This document shows, in pieces, positions 27,966 through 37,675 of a DNA stretch of 64,000 nt. The DNA is from DATKNA01 sp963755755. Lineage in GTDB: Bacteria; Actinomycetota; Actinomycetes; Actinomycetales; Kineosporiaceae. Where the stretch lies: contig CAVWLJ010000008.1 in NCBI GenBank assembly GCA_963755755.1, positions 62,001 to 126,000 of the forward strand. The letters are read 5' to 3'. The notes under the pieces were generated by a model, which made no database searches, was not told the origin of the DNA, and saw nothing but the letters and a program-made list of their open reading frames with translations. A program made the position numbers and the translations under genes. Numbering within the stretch: the stretch's first letter is position 1; every line of letters begins with the position of its first letter.

Positions 27966-28755
27966 TCAGGTCGAGGCGATCTTGGACGCCGGCGGTGCGG
28001 TCAGCGTGACCTTGCGGCCGAACCCGTCGAGGTCGACCCGCTGCCCGCCGACGCCGCCGTACGCCAGTCGCAGCGGGTAGGGCTTACCGTCCAGCGCGAC
28101 GTAGACGTCGCCGGTGCGACCGCCGTCGACCTTCAGGTCGACGACCTTGCGCCCGCCGATGGTCGTCACCGCGCCCTTCGTCACCGTGCCGGTGGGCTCC
28201 AGCAGGGTGTCGAAGACCTGGTCGACGTCGGTGAGCGCGAGGAAGGGCTTGAAGGCGGCCCCGCTCGACGACGTCACCTTGAGGTACTTGCCCGCGAACT
28301 GCCGGGCCGTGGCGGCGCTGCCGGTGACGGAGCGCCACGAGTCCTGGTCCAGCTGCACGTAGGCCGTGTTCTTGATCCGCACCACGCCCAGCGACGCGCC
28401 CTGGCCGGAGAGCGATCCCCGGGCGCCCAGCTTGCGCACCATCTGCAGGTCGAGCTTGTAGGCCGCCCCGCCGCTGCGGACGCTGCCCTTCGCGTGCACG
28501 GAACCGGCGGCCAGGAGGGCCTGCCGGGCCTGGGCCAGGATCTCGTCGGCGGACGCCGCGGCGAGCCCCGCGGACGCGGAGGGCGACGGGGCGGCGGACG
28601 CCGACGGCGTTGCGGAGGCGGTCGGCGCCGCCGACGCCGGAGAGGCCGGGCGACGACGAGGGGGCCGGGCCGGCGGAGCCGTCGGAGCAGGCGGAGAGCA
28701 GGACGGCGGCGGTCACGGACACGGCAAGTGCGGCGCAGCGGCGTGGCGAACGCAT
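27966..28755 (-). CDS. LppX/LprG-like lipoprotein, copy A (frame broken near 28645)
   Basis: First of three tandem relatives. The N-terminus is a lipoprotein signal (MRSPRRCAALAV, lipobox LLSAC), then an Ala/Ser/Pro-rich spacer and the lipid-binding-type domain: ADEILAQARQALLAAGSVHAKG, later FKPFLALTDVDQVFDTLLEPTG and GKPYPLRLAY. The domain pattern (helix, then a half-barrel of beta strands) is that of the LppX_LprAFG family, whose mycobacterial members carry lipids or glycolipids across the periplasm. The signal peptide and domain are in different frames; removing one C of the GCCCGGC (minus strand) at about 28645-28651 unites them. Its ATG lies in a region with no other gene. Confidence 0.8.
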
Positions 28756-28832
28756 CGCGTGACAGTAACCCATGCATCCGGACGGGCCCGCATCCCGTCA
28801 CCATGGGTGACGAGGCGCCGACCGTCGGCCCG

Positions 28833-29603
28833 TCAGGGGATGGGGACGTCGACCACCTGCGACGCCGGCGGGGCGGTGAGCGCGACCGTGTTGCCGTAGT
28901 CGGAGAACGTGAAGCCCTCCCGCGCGGAGCCCGTGGACGGACCGATGAAGAGCGGGTACGCGGGCCCCTCGAGCGCGACCACGAGGACGCTGTCGCCGTC
29001 CGTGAGCTCGATGCCGCGCCGGCCGCCGACGGTCCGCACCGCGCCCTTGGTCACGGTCCCGCTCGGCCGGGTGACCTGGTCGCCGAAGGTGGAGAGGTCG
29101 GTGAACTCCAGGAAGGAGGCGAAGCCGGAGCTGCTCGAGCTCACCTTGATCCACTTACCGACGAGGAGCGCGGCCGCCTGCTTGCCGGCGGTCGCGGTGT
29201 AGAAGCGGGAGTCCCCCTTCACGTAGGCCACCGTGCCGAGGCGGATCAGGTTCAACGACCCCTTGGCCACCCCGATCGAGCCGACCGCGCCCGCGCCGCG
29301 CTTCAGCCGCAGGTCGATGCGGGTGGTCTCGCCCTTCTCCGTCGCCGCGCCCGTGACGTGGACCGTGCGCGCGGAGGCCATGGCCTTCCGAGTGGCGGTG
29401 AGGATCTCCGCCGCCGGCCGGCTGCCCAGCCCGCCGGTGGCGGACGTGCTGGTCGGGCTCGTGGTGCCGCCCGCCGGAGAGGTGGACGCGGTCGCAGCCG
29501 CCCCGCCCGGAGCCGTCGACGCGGTCGAGGCCGCGCCGCTGCTGCAGGCGCCCGTGAGCAACGCCGCGGTGACGAGGCCGACCAGGGCCACGGGGGTGCG
29601 CAT
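28833..29603 (-). CDS. LppX/LprG-like lipoprotein, copy B
   Basis: 256-residue lipoprotein, intact. The signal peptide ends in the lipobox LTGAC. After a Thr/Ser/Ala spacer the domain starts SRPAAEILTATRKAMASART and proceeds through VAYVKGDSRFYTATAG, SFLEFTDLSTFGDQV and TVALTAPPASQVVDVPIP. The closing segment LTAPPAS is shared with copy A, showing recent common descent. A good ribosome site GGAGGACGG precedes the ATG at 29603. It is expected to be anchored at the outer face of the membrane and to carry a lipid, by analogy with LprG and LppX; no adjacent major-facilitator partner such as that of lprG is present. Confidence 0.88.
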   Translation of the reverse strand: MRTPVALVGLVTAALLTGACSSGAASTASTAPGGAAATASTSPAGGTTSPTSTSATGGLGSRPAAEILTATRKAMASARTVHVTGAATEKGETTRIDLRLKRGAGAVGSIGVAKGSLNLIRLGTVAYVKGDSRFYTATAGKQAAALLVGKWIKVSSSSSGFASFLEFTDLSTFGDQVTRPSGTVTKGAVRTVGGRRGIELTDGDSVLVVALEGPAYPLFIGPSTGSAREGFTFSDYGNTVALTAPPASQVVDVPIP

Positions 29604-29637
29604 CCGTCCTCCGGAGGTCGAGCGGAAAGCGCACACT

Positions 29638-30440
29638 CTAGGGCTCCTCCGGGAGCCCGGCCCGGGTGTGCGCACGCTCGGGGAGCTCGGAGCCGGCAGG
29701 GGCACCGGCGCCCCGTAGTCGGCCATGTCCAGGAACACGACCTGGCCGTTGGTGAGCCCGTCGAGCCGCAGCGGGTGGGCGGGGCCGGTGCGGGCGACGT
29801 AGAGGGTGCTGCCGCTCTGGTCGCGGACGCCGATCGCGGACTCGCCGCGGATCGTCGTCGTCGTGGCCAGCGTCGCCGGGTGGGCGGGGTCGGGCAGCGC
29901 TGCGGCGTAGGTCGCGGGTTCGGTGAACGCGACGAAGGCGGCGAAGCCGGGCTCCCCCACGCTCGTCTTCAACGTGGTGCCCACCATCTGCCGGGCCTTC
30001 GTCTCGTCCCCGGTCACCGACCGCCAGAACGCCAGGTCCCCGCCGACGTAGGCGTCGTTCCCGACCCGGACGACGCGCACCGTCTCCCCCGAGGTCTTCA
30101 CCGTCGCCGTCCCGCCGTCGGCGCCACGCAGCCGGGCGTCGACGACATAGGCGTCCGCGCCGCGGACGGCGGTGCCGGTGACGTGCACGGACGTGGCCGC
30201 CAGGAAGGCCGCGCGGGCCTGCTCCAGGAGCTGGGCGGGGGTCCGGGTCTCGCCGGGCACCGGCACCGCCGAGCCGGACGGGGAGCCGGACGGGGAACGC
30301 GGACGGCGACCGGGCGGCGGCACGCTCCCGGCCGTGGCGGCACCCCCGGCGGCGTCTCCGCAGCCGGCGAGCAGACCGGTGACCATCACCGCGACGATCC
30401 CGGTGACCCCGAGGGCCGTCACGGGCCGCAACCTCGGCAC
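29638..30440 (-). CDS. LppX/LprG-like lipoprotein, copy C (3' end frame uncertain)
   Basis: Third copy. The signal peptide begins at a GTG at 30440 (ribosome site GGAGAAGG) and ends in the lipobox LLAGC. The domain has TPAQLLEQARAAFLAATS, AYVGGDLAFWRSVTGDE, AAFVAFTEPATYAAAL and HPLRLDGLTNGQ, parallel to the other copies. As given, the frame has no stop and continues into copy B, which would fuse two lipoproteins, with a signal peptide in the middle; this is unlikely. One extra base in the C/G-rich segment at 29650-29663 would give the TAG at 29640-29638. It is more diverged from copies A and B than they are from each other. Confidence 0.75.
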
Positions 30441-30600
30441 CTCCACCACCTTCTCCAGGGCGACCTCGGCGCCCGTGATCGTCACCCTAGGGTCGGCCGG
30501 ATGAGGGATGTGGGAGGCGCGCGGTGACCATGCGTGTCCGCGGGAGTGTTCCTCCTCGGCGTGTCGCAGTCCCCCCACCGCCCCGAGCTAGGCTGGCGGG
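30441..30600. promoter_or_regulatory. Divergent promoter region, lipoprotein C / zincin-like gene
   Basis: About 160 bases between divergent starts, with no gene. Promoters for the lipoprotein series and for the small zincin-like gene should be here. No sigma-factor or operator motif stands out; GTG starts at 30446 and 30485 remain possible for the lipoprotein. Confidence 0.35.
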
Positions 30601-31050
30601 ATGCCCGGCCGCCCCACCCGACCCCGCTCCCGTGCGCGGGACCGGCACGGTCGCGGCCTGCGCGGCCCGCTCGTCCCTCGCGAGGTGCCGGCCTGGCGCA
30701 GTCGCCGGGACAGGTTCGACGACCGCGTGCTGGACGCCGTGGAGCGGCTCGAGCAGCGCTGGGCCGACCAGCTCGACGGGGTCGAGTTCGCGGTCGAGGA
30801 CATCCCCCCGAGCGACCCGGCGCCGTGGGAGCACGACGAGGTCCCGCTCGGGCGCTTCTTCCCCGCCGAGGGTGACCTGCCGCCGCGGGTCGTCGTCTAC
30901 CGGCGCCCGGTCGAGAGCAGGGCTCCCGACGGCCCGGAGGCGGGCGCGCTGGTCCACGACGTGGTGGTCGAGCAGGTGGCGCACCTGCTGGGGCTCACCC
31001 CCGAGCAGGTCGACCCCAGCTACGGCAGTGACGACGACTGGGACGACTGA
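30601..31050 (+). CDS. Metallopeptidase family (zincin-like, DUF1025) protein
   Basis: 149-residue protein. The family core is visible: FDDRVLDAVERLEQRWADQL, the strand GVEFAVEDIPP, LGRFFPA, and the helix LVHDVVVEQVAHLLGLTPEQ that corresponds to the HExxH-like helix of the minimal zincin fold (here HDVVVEQVAHLLG, in which the expected E-x-x-H is altered, so catalytic activity is uncertain). It stands between the lipoproteins and the DUF5719/glycosyltransferase genes; homologues occupy the same place near whiB2 and fbiA in other actinobacteria. Its 3' end converges on DUF5719 with a 31-base gap. The N-terminus is strongly basic. Confidence 0.85.
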   Translation: MPGRPTRPRSRARDRHGRGLRGPLVPREVPAWRSRRDRFDDRVLDAVERLEQRWADQLDGVEFAVEDIPPSDPAPWEHDEVPLGRFFPAEGDLPPRVVVYRRPVESRAPDGPEAGALVHDVVVEQVAHLLGLTPEQVDPSYGSDDDWDD

Positions 31051-31081
31051 GCGGTCCGGCCTCCGGACGGGCCCGGACTCC

Positions 31082-32704
31082 TCACCGGGCTGACCCGACC
31101 CGCACCGGTCCGGTCGCGGGCTTCCCCGTCAGCCACGGGTCGGCGACGGCGGCGACCGCCGCCGCCTGGGCCGCCACCGGCGGCCCGACCGCCAGGAGCG
31201 TGAGCAGCGGCCCGGCCGGATCGCGCGCCGCCACCGCGACCCCGGCCCAGGCCTGCTGGCCGCCGTCGAGCTGCAGGGTGACCGCGGCGGCCGTGGGGAG
31301 CAGCGCGACCATCGCGGTGCGGTGAGCCGCGACGTGCACCGTCCTCGCTCCGAGCGGCTCCCCCCGTGGCCCGGCCTGGCGGACGACGACGGCGGCGCCC
31401 CGGTCGGCCGTGGTCAGCAGGAGGATCGAGCCGGCGGGGACCGGACGTGCGCCGATGGGGCCGACACCGACCGGACCGACGGCGACCGGGCCGACACCGA
31501 CCGGGGCGGGCTCGACCGGCCTGGGCAGTGCCGCCAGCGCGTTCCCGGTGACGGGAGGCGTCGCGGCGGTCCAGCCGAAGTCCGTCGGCGAGCGGCGCAG
31601 CGGCCCGGCGGGGAGGCCGGCGACCCGCACGACCGCGCCGGCGACGACGGGCACGTCGGCGTCCGCGAGCACGGCGTACCCGCCGGGCGCGAGGCCGGTC
31701 AGCGGCACGTCCACGACCGATCCGGCGGGCACGGTGACGGCGCCGCCACGGATCGGCAGGGCGCCGTGCGGACCGGCGACGCGCAGCCGGACGACCGCGT
31801 CGTCGGCGCCCGGCGACGGCCAGGCGCACGGCCCCCGACACCGTCGTCCCTGCGGGCGCGGCGGGCAGGAGGACGCCGGGCACCGTGACGTGCCTGGAGG
31901 GCGCCGCCGTGACCGGGACGTCGTCGACCCCGGCCGGTGTCGCGCCGTCGAGCCGGCTGTCGTCCAGGACGGCGGCGATCCGGCCGCGCCGCGCGACCAC
32001 GTGCACCGCGAGCCGGTCCAGGCCGGGCGCCAGGGCGTCGAGCTGCAGCGCGCGGGCCCGGCCGGCCGCGACGACGAGACCGCGCGCGGAGGGCAGGTCG
32101 ACCGGCCCGCGCGGGCCGAGCACGGTGACGTCGACGACCGCGGCCGCCGGCGTCGGGTCGACGAGCAGCAGCCGGGCACGCCGTCCGGTCGCGGTCGATC
32201 CCCCCACGAGCCAGGCGTCGGTCGTCGCGGCCGGGCAGGCCGCAGCGGCCAGCCCGCGCCGGTCGCCGGTGCGGGCGAACGTCGTCTGGACGGCGGCGAG
32301 CCGGGTCGCGGCGGCGGCGCCCGGGGCGGCGGCGAGACGCAGCGGACCGGCGACGCCCCCGAGCCGCTCGAGCACGCGGGCGCGACCGTAGCCCGTCAGG
32401 CGCGTACCCGTGGGCGCGTCCGGCAGGGTGGCGAGGGGTCCGAGCGTCGCCGCCGCGTCACCCGGTGCCGTCGTCGGCTGGCGGTGAGGGTGACCGGGCC
32501 GGCGGCCGGCCGCGCCGGGGAGCCTTCGGGGGCGATGCCGGTCTCGGGGCCCGGACAAGTCACGGCCGCCGTCGCCGCCGGCAGCTGGAGGGCGGCGGCG
32601 GCGCCGGTCACGGGCGGGACCGGCCAGGGGTCGCGGACGGCGAGGGCGACCCCTCCGGACGCGGTGGCGAGGGCGAGCCCGACGGCTGCGGCGCGGAGGA
32701 TCAC
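31082..32704 (-). CDS. DUF5719 family protein (two frame breaks)
   Basis: About 540-residue secreted or membrane-anchored protein. It begins with one hydrophobic segment (AAAVGLALATASGGVALAV) and continues with beta-rich repeats of the type seen in DUF5719, e.g. VVDVTVLGPRGPVDLPSARG and VTVPAGSVVDVPLTGLAPGG. A run of about five VGPxx units near 31455-31510 is low complexity. The frame changes near 32475-32490 and at 31808-31814 (sequence GCCCGGC; removing one base restores the frame). The GTG start overlaps the stop of the large glycosyltransferase (GTGA), the regular order in actinobacteria (whiB2 - GT2 - DUF5719). Its role is unknown; an envelope function together with the glycosyltransferase is likely. 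Confidence 0.85.
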
Positions 32705-35700
32705 CGGGTCTCCTTGCGGTTCCTGCGGCCCAGACCAGGCGCAGGCCCAGGCGCAGGCGGCGGCGCCTGCGCCGCAGCAGCGGGCCGACGTAGAGCGGGC
32801 GGGTGGCGTCCTCCGGGTGCTCGTCGTCGAAGACCTGCGGCGGGGGCGCCGGCACGAGGTCGTCGGGCGCGGGCGCGGGCCGCGGCAGCGGCCGGCTCGC
32901 CCGGGGTGGCGGGAGCGCCGTGCCCCGGCCGCGCAGCCGGGGCAGCGGCACCGCCACGAGCAGCGCGAACGCGAGCGCGGCGGCGCGGCCAGGATCCGCG
33001 AGCCGGATCCGCCCCTCCTCGCGGGTCACCTCGAGCCTGCCCCCGGCCGGGGGCAGGGCGAACGCCTGGCCCCAGCCGTCCCGGCGCACGGGGGTGAGCG
33101 CCGCGCCGTCGAGCGTCGCGTGCCACCCGGCGTCGTAGCGCTGGGCGAGGACGACGAGCCGGCCGGCGGGGCCGGGGTCGACGCGTGCGGCGACCGATCC
33201 GGGGGCGCGCCAGGGCAGCGCCTGGACGGTGTCGCCGCCGGCGTCGACGACGCGGGCCCGCGCCGGCCGGAGCAGCGCGGACGTCGAGGGCGGCGCGACC
33301 CGCCACAGGAGTGCGCCGCGTGCGTCGCCGAACCGTTCGAGGCCGGGGGCGGCGTCGAGCGCGAGCACGGTCGCGGCGTCCGCCGGTGGCAGGAGCACGA
33401 CCGACCCGACGGCGAGGTCCTCCAGCGCGGGGCGCGGGTCGCGCCCGCCGCCGGCGAGCACCTGCGCCAGGGTGGGCAGCACGACGGCCGCGTCGCGGTC
33501 CGCCGGTGCGCCGGCCAGGGCGCGGACCGCCAGTGCCGCGGACGCGTCGCCGAGGTCGGGGCCGCTCCCGTCGACCAGCGACCAGCGCACGGTGGGGGTG
33601 TCCGTTCCGGAACCGGTCGCCGGACCGGTCGCGGGCGACCGGTCGACCTGGAGGACGAGGGTGCGCGCCGCCGCGGCCGAGAGGGCCTCCGCCCGCGCGA
33701 CCGCCGGGAGGGCGGGCAGCTGCGGCTGCGCCGGAGCGCCGCTCCAGGCCGCGACGGCGACGGCGGCCAGGGCGGAGCCGAGGGCCGTGACCAGGCCGGC
33801 GGCGAGGATCCCTCGCGCCTGCCGCGCGTACGCCGACCGCCGGGCCCGCCGCCCGGCGACGTCGGCGCCCAGGAGCGCGGCGGCCCCGAACCCCGCGAGC
33901 GCGAGCGAGAGCCCCGGGCCGGGGAGGCCGGCGAGCGGTGCGCCGGCGCTGCCGGCGACGCCGGTTCCCCAGCAGGCGGCCGCGACGGCCACGCCGGTGC
34001 CCGCCGCCCACCAGCCCAGCGCCGCCCGACCGCCCGCGCTGCGGCGCAGGGTGCCCAGCACCGCGGCGACGACGATCGGCAGCACGACCAGCCCCGCGCC
34101 CACCAGGGACGCGGCGACGGGGAAACCGGCCGGCCCGGGGACGCCGAGCGCGCGCAGGGCCGCGGCGGAACCGGGCGCCGGCCCGTCGACGGCCGCGGCC
34201 AGTGCGGGGTCGGTCAGCAGCAGCCGGGGTGCCCGCCATACGGCGATCCACCACGGCAGCAGCAGGACCGCGGGGAGGGTCGCGGCGAGCGCGATCGGCA
34301 CGACGGCGCGGCGGCGTCCGGCGACCACGCTCCCCAGGAGGACGGCGACGGCCGGCAGCGCGAGCGACGGCGCGGCCGCGAGGAGCGGCCGTGAGGACGA
34401 GGCCGAGCCGGGCCGCGGCGGCGACCGGACGCCGGGCGGGTGCGAGCCCGGCCGCCCGCGCGAGCAGCAGGGCGACGAGCGGCAGCAGCACGTGGGCGAG
34501 CACCGCGGAGGTGTGGCCCGCCCGGACGGCGAACAGGAGCGGCGGGGCGGCGGCCCAGGCGAGCGCCGCCCACGTGCGCACCACACGGGATCGGGTGAGC
34601 GCGGACGCCGCCACCCAGGCCGTGAGCGCGGCCAGCGGCAGCGCGCCGACGAGCAGCACCGTCGCGGCGCGTGCGGGGTTCCCGCCGAACGGGAGGCCGA
34701 GCACGGCGAGCAGCGCCGGGTAGGGGTCACCTGCCGCCCGGACGCCGAGACCGACCTCGCGCCAGCTGCTCGTCGCCGCGTTCCAGAGCGGCCCGGAGTC
34801 CGCCGGCGCGGGGAGGAAGGTCGCCCGACGCAGGTGCCCTGCCCGTCGAGGAGACCCCGGGCGGCGACGCCGCCCGCGATTCCCGCCAGGAGCAGCGGCA
34901 GTCCGGCACCGCTCGCGCGACGCAGCGGCGGCGCGGTGGAGGAGGCGGCCGAGGGCGGCGTGAGCCAGCTGCGCACCCCGTCGTAGCGCTGCCGCCAGAG
35001 CAGGTCGGGGGGAGGCCGGAGCCGCCGGAGCACGCGCGGCGGCACCCGGCGGGCGCGCGCCTGGCGGCGGCGGGTGCGGCGCCAGGCCAGCGGCCGGGCC
35101 AGCGTGGCGACGGACGCGGCCAGCTCGTCCCCCGCGGCGCCCACCCGGCCGGCGAGGAGCAGCGCGAGGGCGTGCAGCAGACCGCCGAGGAGCACGGCGG
35201 CCGCGACCACGGGCACGAGCAGCAGCGGGGTGGCGGCGAGCCGCAGGTGCAGGGCGGCCCGGCGGGCCGCGCGCCGGGCGGGTCGCGGTGTGGCGCGCGC
35301 GACCACGGCGGAGGGAACGACGACGACGCGGTGGCCGGCCAGGTGGGTGCGGCGGCAGAGATCGAGGTCGGCCGCGGCGGGGCCGAGGTCGGGGTCGAGC
35401 CCGCCGAGCTCCTCCCACACGTCGCGGCGCACGAGCATGCCGGCGCCGCTGACGGCGAGGACGTCGCTGCGTCCGTCGTGCTGGCCCTGGTCGACCTCGC
35501 CCCGGTCCAGGCCGGTGACGCGGACGCCGAGCGGGCTCGCGGTGAAGCCGACGTCGAGCAGCCGCTGGTCGTCGTCCCAGGAGACCTGCTTGCAGCCGGC
35601 GACGCCGACGGACGGCGCGGTCTCGACGCCGAGCAGCAGCTGCTCGAGCGCGTCGGGGGCGGGCGCGGCCTCGTGCGGCACGAGCCAGATCCACTCGACG

Positions 35701-36071
35701 ACGCCGGGCGCCGCCGGGGCGCGATCGGCGTCGCCGTGCGGGAGGCCGCCTGCGGCGCGCGCTGCGAGCACGGCCTCGACGGCGTCGGCCGCCGTGGCGC
35801 GGCGCGGCAGAGCGAGCAGTGGCATCGCGGCGGCGAGCAGCGTGGCCGAGTCGTCGCGGGACCCGAGGTCGACGCCGACGAGCGCGTCGGGCGGCCGGGT
35901 CGCTCCGGCCAGGGCGGCGAGCACCCGCGGGAGGCGGGCGGCGCCGTCCCTGGCGAGGACGACGGCGACGACGTGAGCGCGGGGCGTGGACCGGCGGCGA
36001 CCGGCGGACGCTCCGAGGGATGCGGTCTCCGGGAGGGAGGGGGCGTGCTCTCCGGCGAGGTCGAGGGTCAC
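32701..36071 (-). CDS. Giant membrane glycosyltransferase family 2 protein (three frame breaks)
   Basis: About 1120 residues. The N-terminal 300 are a GT-A domain of family 2: HVVAVVLARDGAARLPRVLAAL at the start, VDLGSRDDSA, the metal-binding region around WLVPHEAAPAPDALEQLL, and GAGMLVRRDVWEELGGLDPDL with the typical acceptor-loop pattern. About a dozen membrane helices follow, then an extracytoplasmic domain and a proline-rich cytoplasmic end. This architecture is conserved beside whiB2 in actinobacteria, presumably for a cell-wall glycan or glycoprotein. Frames change near 34825, 34390 and 32725; all three are single-base events and the coherent protein is easy to follow. Start GTG at 36071. 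The membrane part is intact across the breaks, arguing against decay. Confidence 0.87.
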
Positions 36072-36092
36072 GACCTGTCGGCGAGCACCGGA

Positions 36093-36380
36093 TCAGACCG
36101 CGTGCTTCTTGACCCGGCGGCGCTCCCGTTCGGAGAGGCCTCCCCAGATGCCGAACCGTTCGTCGTTCTCGAGCGCGTAGTCCAGGCACTGCACCCGGAC
36201 CTCGCACGACATGCACACCCGCTTCGCCTCCCGGGTGGACCCGCCCTTCTCGGGGAAGAAGGCCTCCGGGTCCGTCTGGGCACAGAGCGCGCGCTCCTGC
36301 CATTCGAGCTCGCTCGGGACCTCCTCGGCGGTGTTGGACTCCGCGACCGCACGCGATGTGATGATGACGAGCTCTTGCAC
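36093..36380 (-). CDS. whiB2: WhiB family redox-sensing transcriptional regulator (WhiB2/WhmD type)
   Basis: 95-residue iron-sulphur protein. The four cluster cysteines are C33, C56, C59 and C65 (CMSC pair within), followed by the turn GIWGG (77-81) and the basic tail RERRRVKKHAV, which contacts DNA or the sigma factor. The sequence around the first cysteine and the context (beside the giant glycosyltransferase and fbiA) identify it as the WhiB2/WhmD class, needed for septation and cell division in mycobacteria and for sporulation septation in streptomycetes as WhiB. GTG start at 36380 with an excellent ribosome site (GAGGAGG). The frame is intact. Confidence 0.95.
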   Translation of the reverse strand: MQELVIITSRAVAESNTAEEVPSELEWQERALCAQTDPEAFFPEKGGSTREAKRVCMSCEVRVQCLDYALENDERFGIWGGLSERERRRVKKHAV

Positions 36381-36676
36381 TGGCGCCTCCTCGACCCGGG
36401 CTCCGCCTCGAGGCGGCCCCCCACGTTCCGTGACGGCTCGACACTGTACGTGATGGAGCCGGGCCGACACCAATGGAATTACACGCGTGTCCTTCCTGGG
36501 TCGTCAAGCGCAGATCTGCTAATGATCGCCACCGGTCGAACGGCTGTCGGAGGCCGTCGGAGATCCGGTTTCTCTCCGTGCCTTTGCCTGCGCGCAGTGC
36601 GATCGAACGGGAGCCTCGACGGCCGTCGCGGACGCCTCCGGACGCCGGTCGCGTTCCGGCTGACAGGATGCCGGGC
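36381..36676. promoter_or_regulatory. Divergent control region between whiB2 and fbiA
   Basis: About 296 bases without a convincing gene, although frames stay open on both strands because of composition. It includes a comparatively AT-rich patch around 36515-36530 (GCTAATGATC), a plausible -10 area for fbiA, and the strong whiB2 ribosome site at the left end. whiB-class genes commonly have long leaders; this region fits that. Confidence 0.45.
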
Positions 36677-37675
36677 ATGCGCATCACCGCACTCGCGGGC
36701 GGCGTCGGGGGCGCCCGGTTCCTGCGCGGCCTCCTCCACCACGTGCGCTCGGCCGGCATCGACGCCGAGCTCACCGTCGTCGGGAACACCGCCGACGACA
36801 TCACCCTGCACGGGCTGCGCGTCTGCCCGGACCTCGACACCGTCATGTACACGCTGGGAGGCGGGATCCACGAGGGGCAGGGCTGGGGACGCGCGGACGA
36901 GCGGTTCACGGTCGCCGAGGAGTTCGCCGCGTACGGCGAGGGCCCCGACTGGTTCACCCTGGGCGACCGCGACCTGGCCACCCACGTGGTCCGGACCCGG
37001 CTGCTCGGCCAGGGGTTGACGCTCACGGAGGTCACGGCCCGGCTGTGCGAGCGCTGGGGGCTGCCGGAGCTCGGCGTGCGGCTGCTGCCCATGAGCGACG
37101 ACCGGGTGGAGACACACGTCGAGATCGAGGACGCCGAGGGTTTGCGCGCGATCCACTTCCAGGAGTGGTGGGTCCGGCTGCACGCCGCGGTGCCGGCCCG
37201 GCGGATCCTCGCGCTCGGCATCGAGGCGGGCCGGCCGGCTCCCGGCGTCCTCGACGCGATCCGGACGGCGGACGTCGTCCTGCTGCCGCCGAGCAACCCG
37301 GTCGTCTCGATCGGGACCATCCTCGGCGTGCCCGGCGTCCGGGATGCGTTGCGCGGCACTCGCGCACCCGTCGTCGGGGTCTCGCCGATCATCGGAGGTG
37401 CGCCCGTGCGCGGGATGGCCGACGCGTGCCTGGAGGCCATCGGCGTCGAGACGACGGCGAGCGCGGTCGCCGGGCTGTACGGGGACTTCCTCGGTGGCTG
37501 GCTGGTCGACACCTCGGACGCCGCGTCGGCCGCGCCCGCGTCCGCACGGCCCGTGGTGCGGTCCCGTCCGCTGCTCATGTCGGACGTCGAGGCGACCGCG
37601 GCCATCGCCGCCGCCGCGCTCGACCTCGCCGGGTCGCTGGCCGCCGAGCGCGCGCCCGACCGGACGCCGGCCTGA
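36677..37675 (+). CDS. fbiA: FbiA/CofD: 2-phospho-L-lactate (phosphoenolpyruvate) transferase, F420 biosynthesis
   Basis: 332-residue cytoplasmic enzyme that joins the activated lactate/enolpyruvate phosphate (LPPG/EPPG) to Fo to form (dehydro)F420-0. Conserved segments: the N-terminal ALAGGVGGARFLRGL nucleotide-binding loop, VVGNTADDITLHGLRVCPDLDT, LGDRDLATHVVRT, and LLPPSNPVVSIGTILGVPGV with SPIIGGAPVRG. The ATG at 36677 gives the family start MRITALAGG; a GTG/ATG a few codons upstream is possible. The stop overlaps the fbiB ATG by one base, so the two are translationally coupled. The frame is intact. Confidence 0.96.
   Translation: MRITALAGGVGGARFLRGLLHHVRSAGIDAELTVVGNTADDITLHGLRVCPDLDTVMYTLGGGIHEGQGWGRADERFTVAEEFAAYGEGPDWFTLGDRDLATHVVRTRLLGQGLTLTEVTARLCERWGLPELGVRLLPMSDDRVETHVEIEDAEGLRAIHFQEWWVRLHAAVPARRILALGIEAGRPAPGVLDAIRTADVVLLPPSNPVVSIGTILGVPGVRDALRGTRAPVVGVSPIIGGAPVRGMADACLEAIGVETTASAVAGLYGDFLGGWLVDTSDAASAAPASARPVVRSRPLLMSDVEATAAIAAAALDLAGSLAAERAPDRTPA

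Noticed and set aside
28833..30578. A single 581-residue double lipoprotein
   Set aside because: It would contain a second signal peptide and lipobox preceded by a ribosome site; two genes are more likely.
36381..36676. An N-terminal extension of FbiA to 36473
   Set aside because: The extra residues are low-quality and basic, and the family begins with the MRITALAGG segment at 36677.
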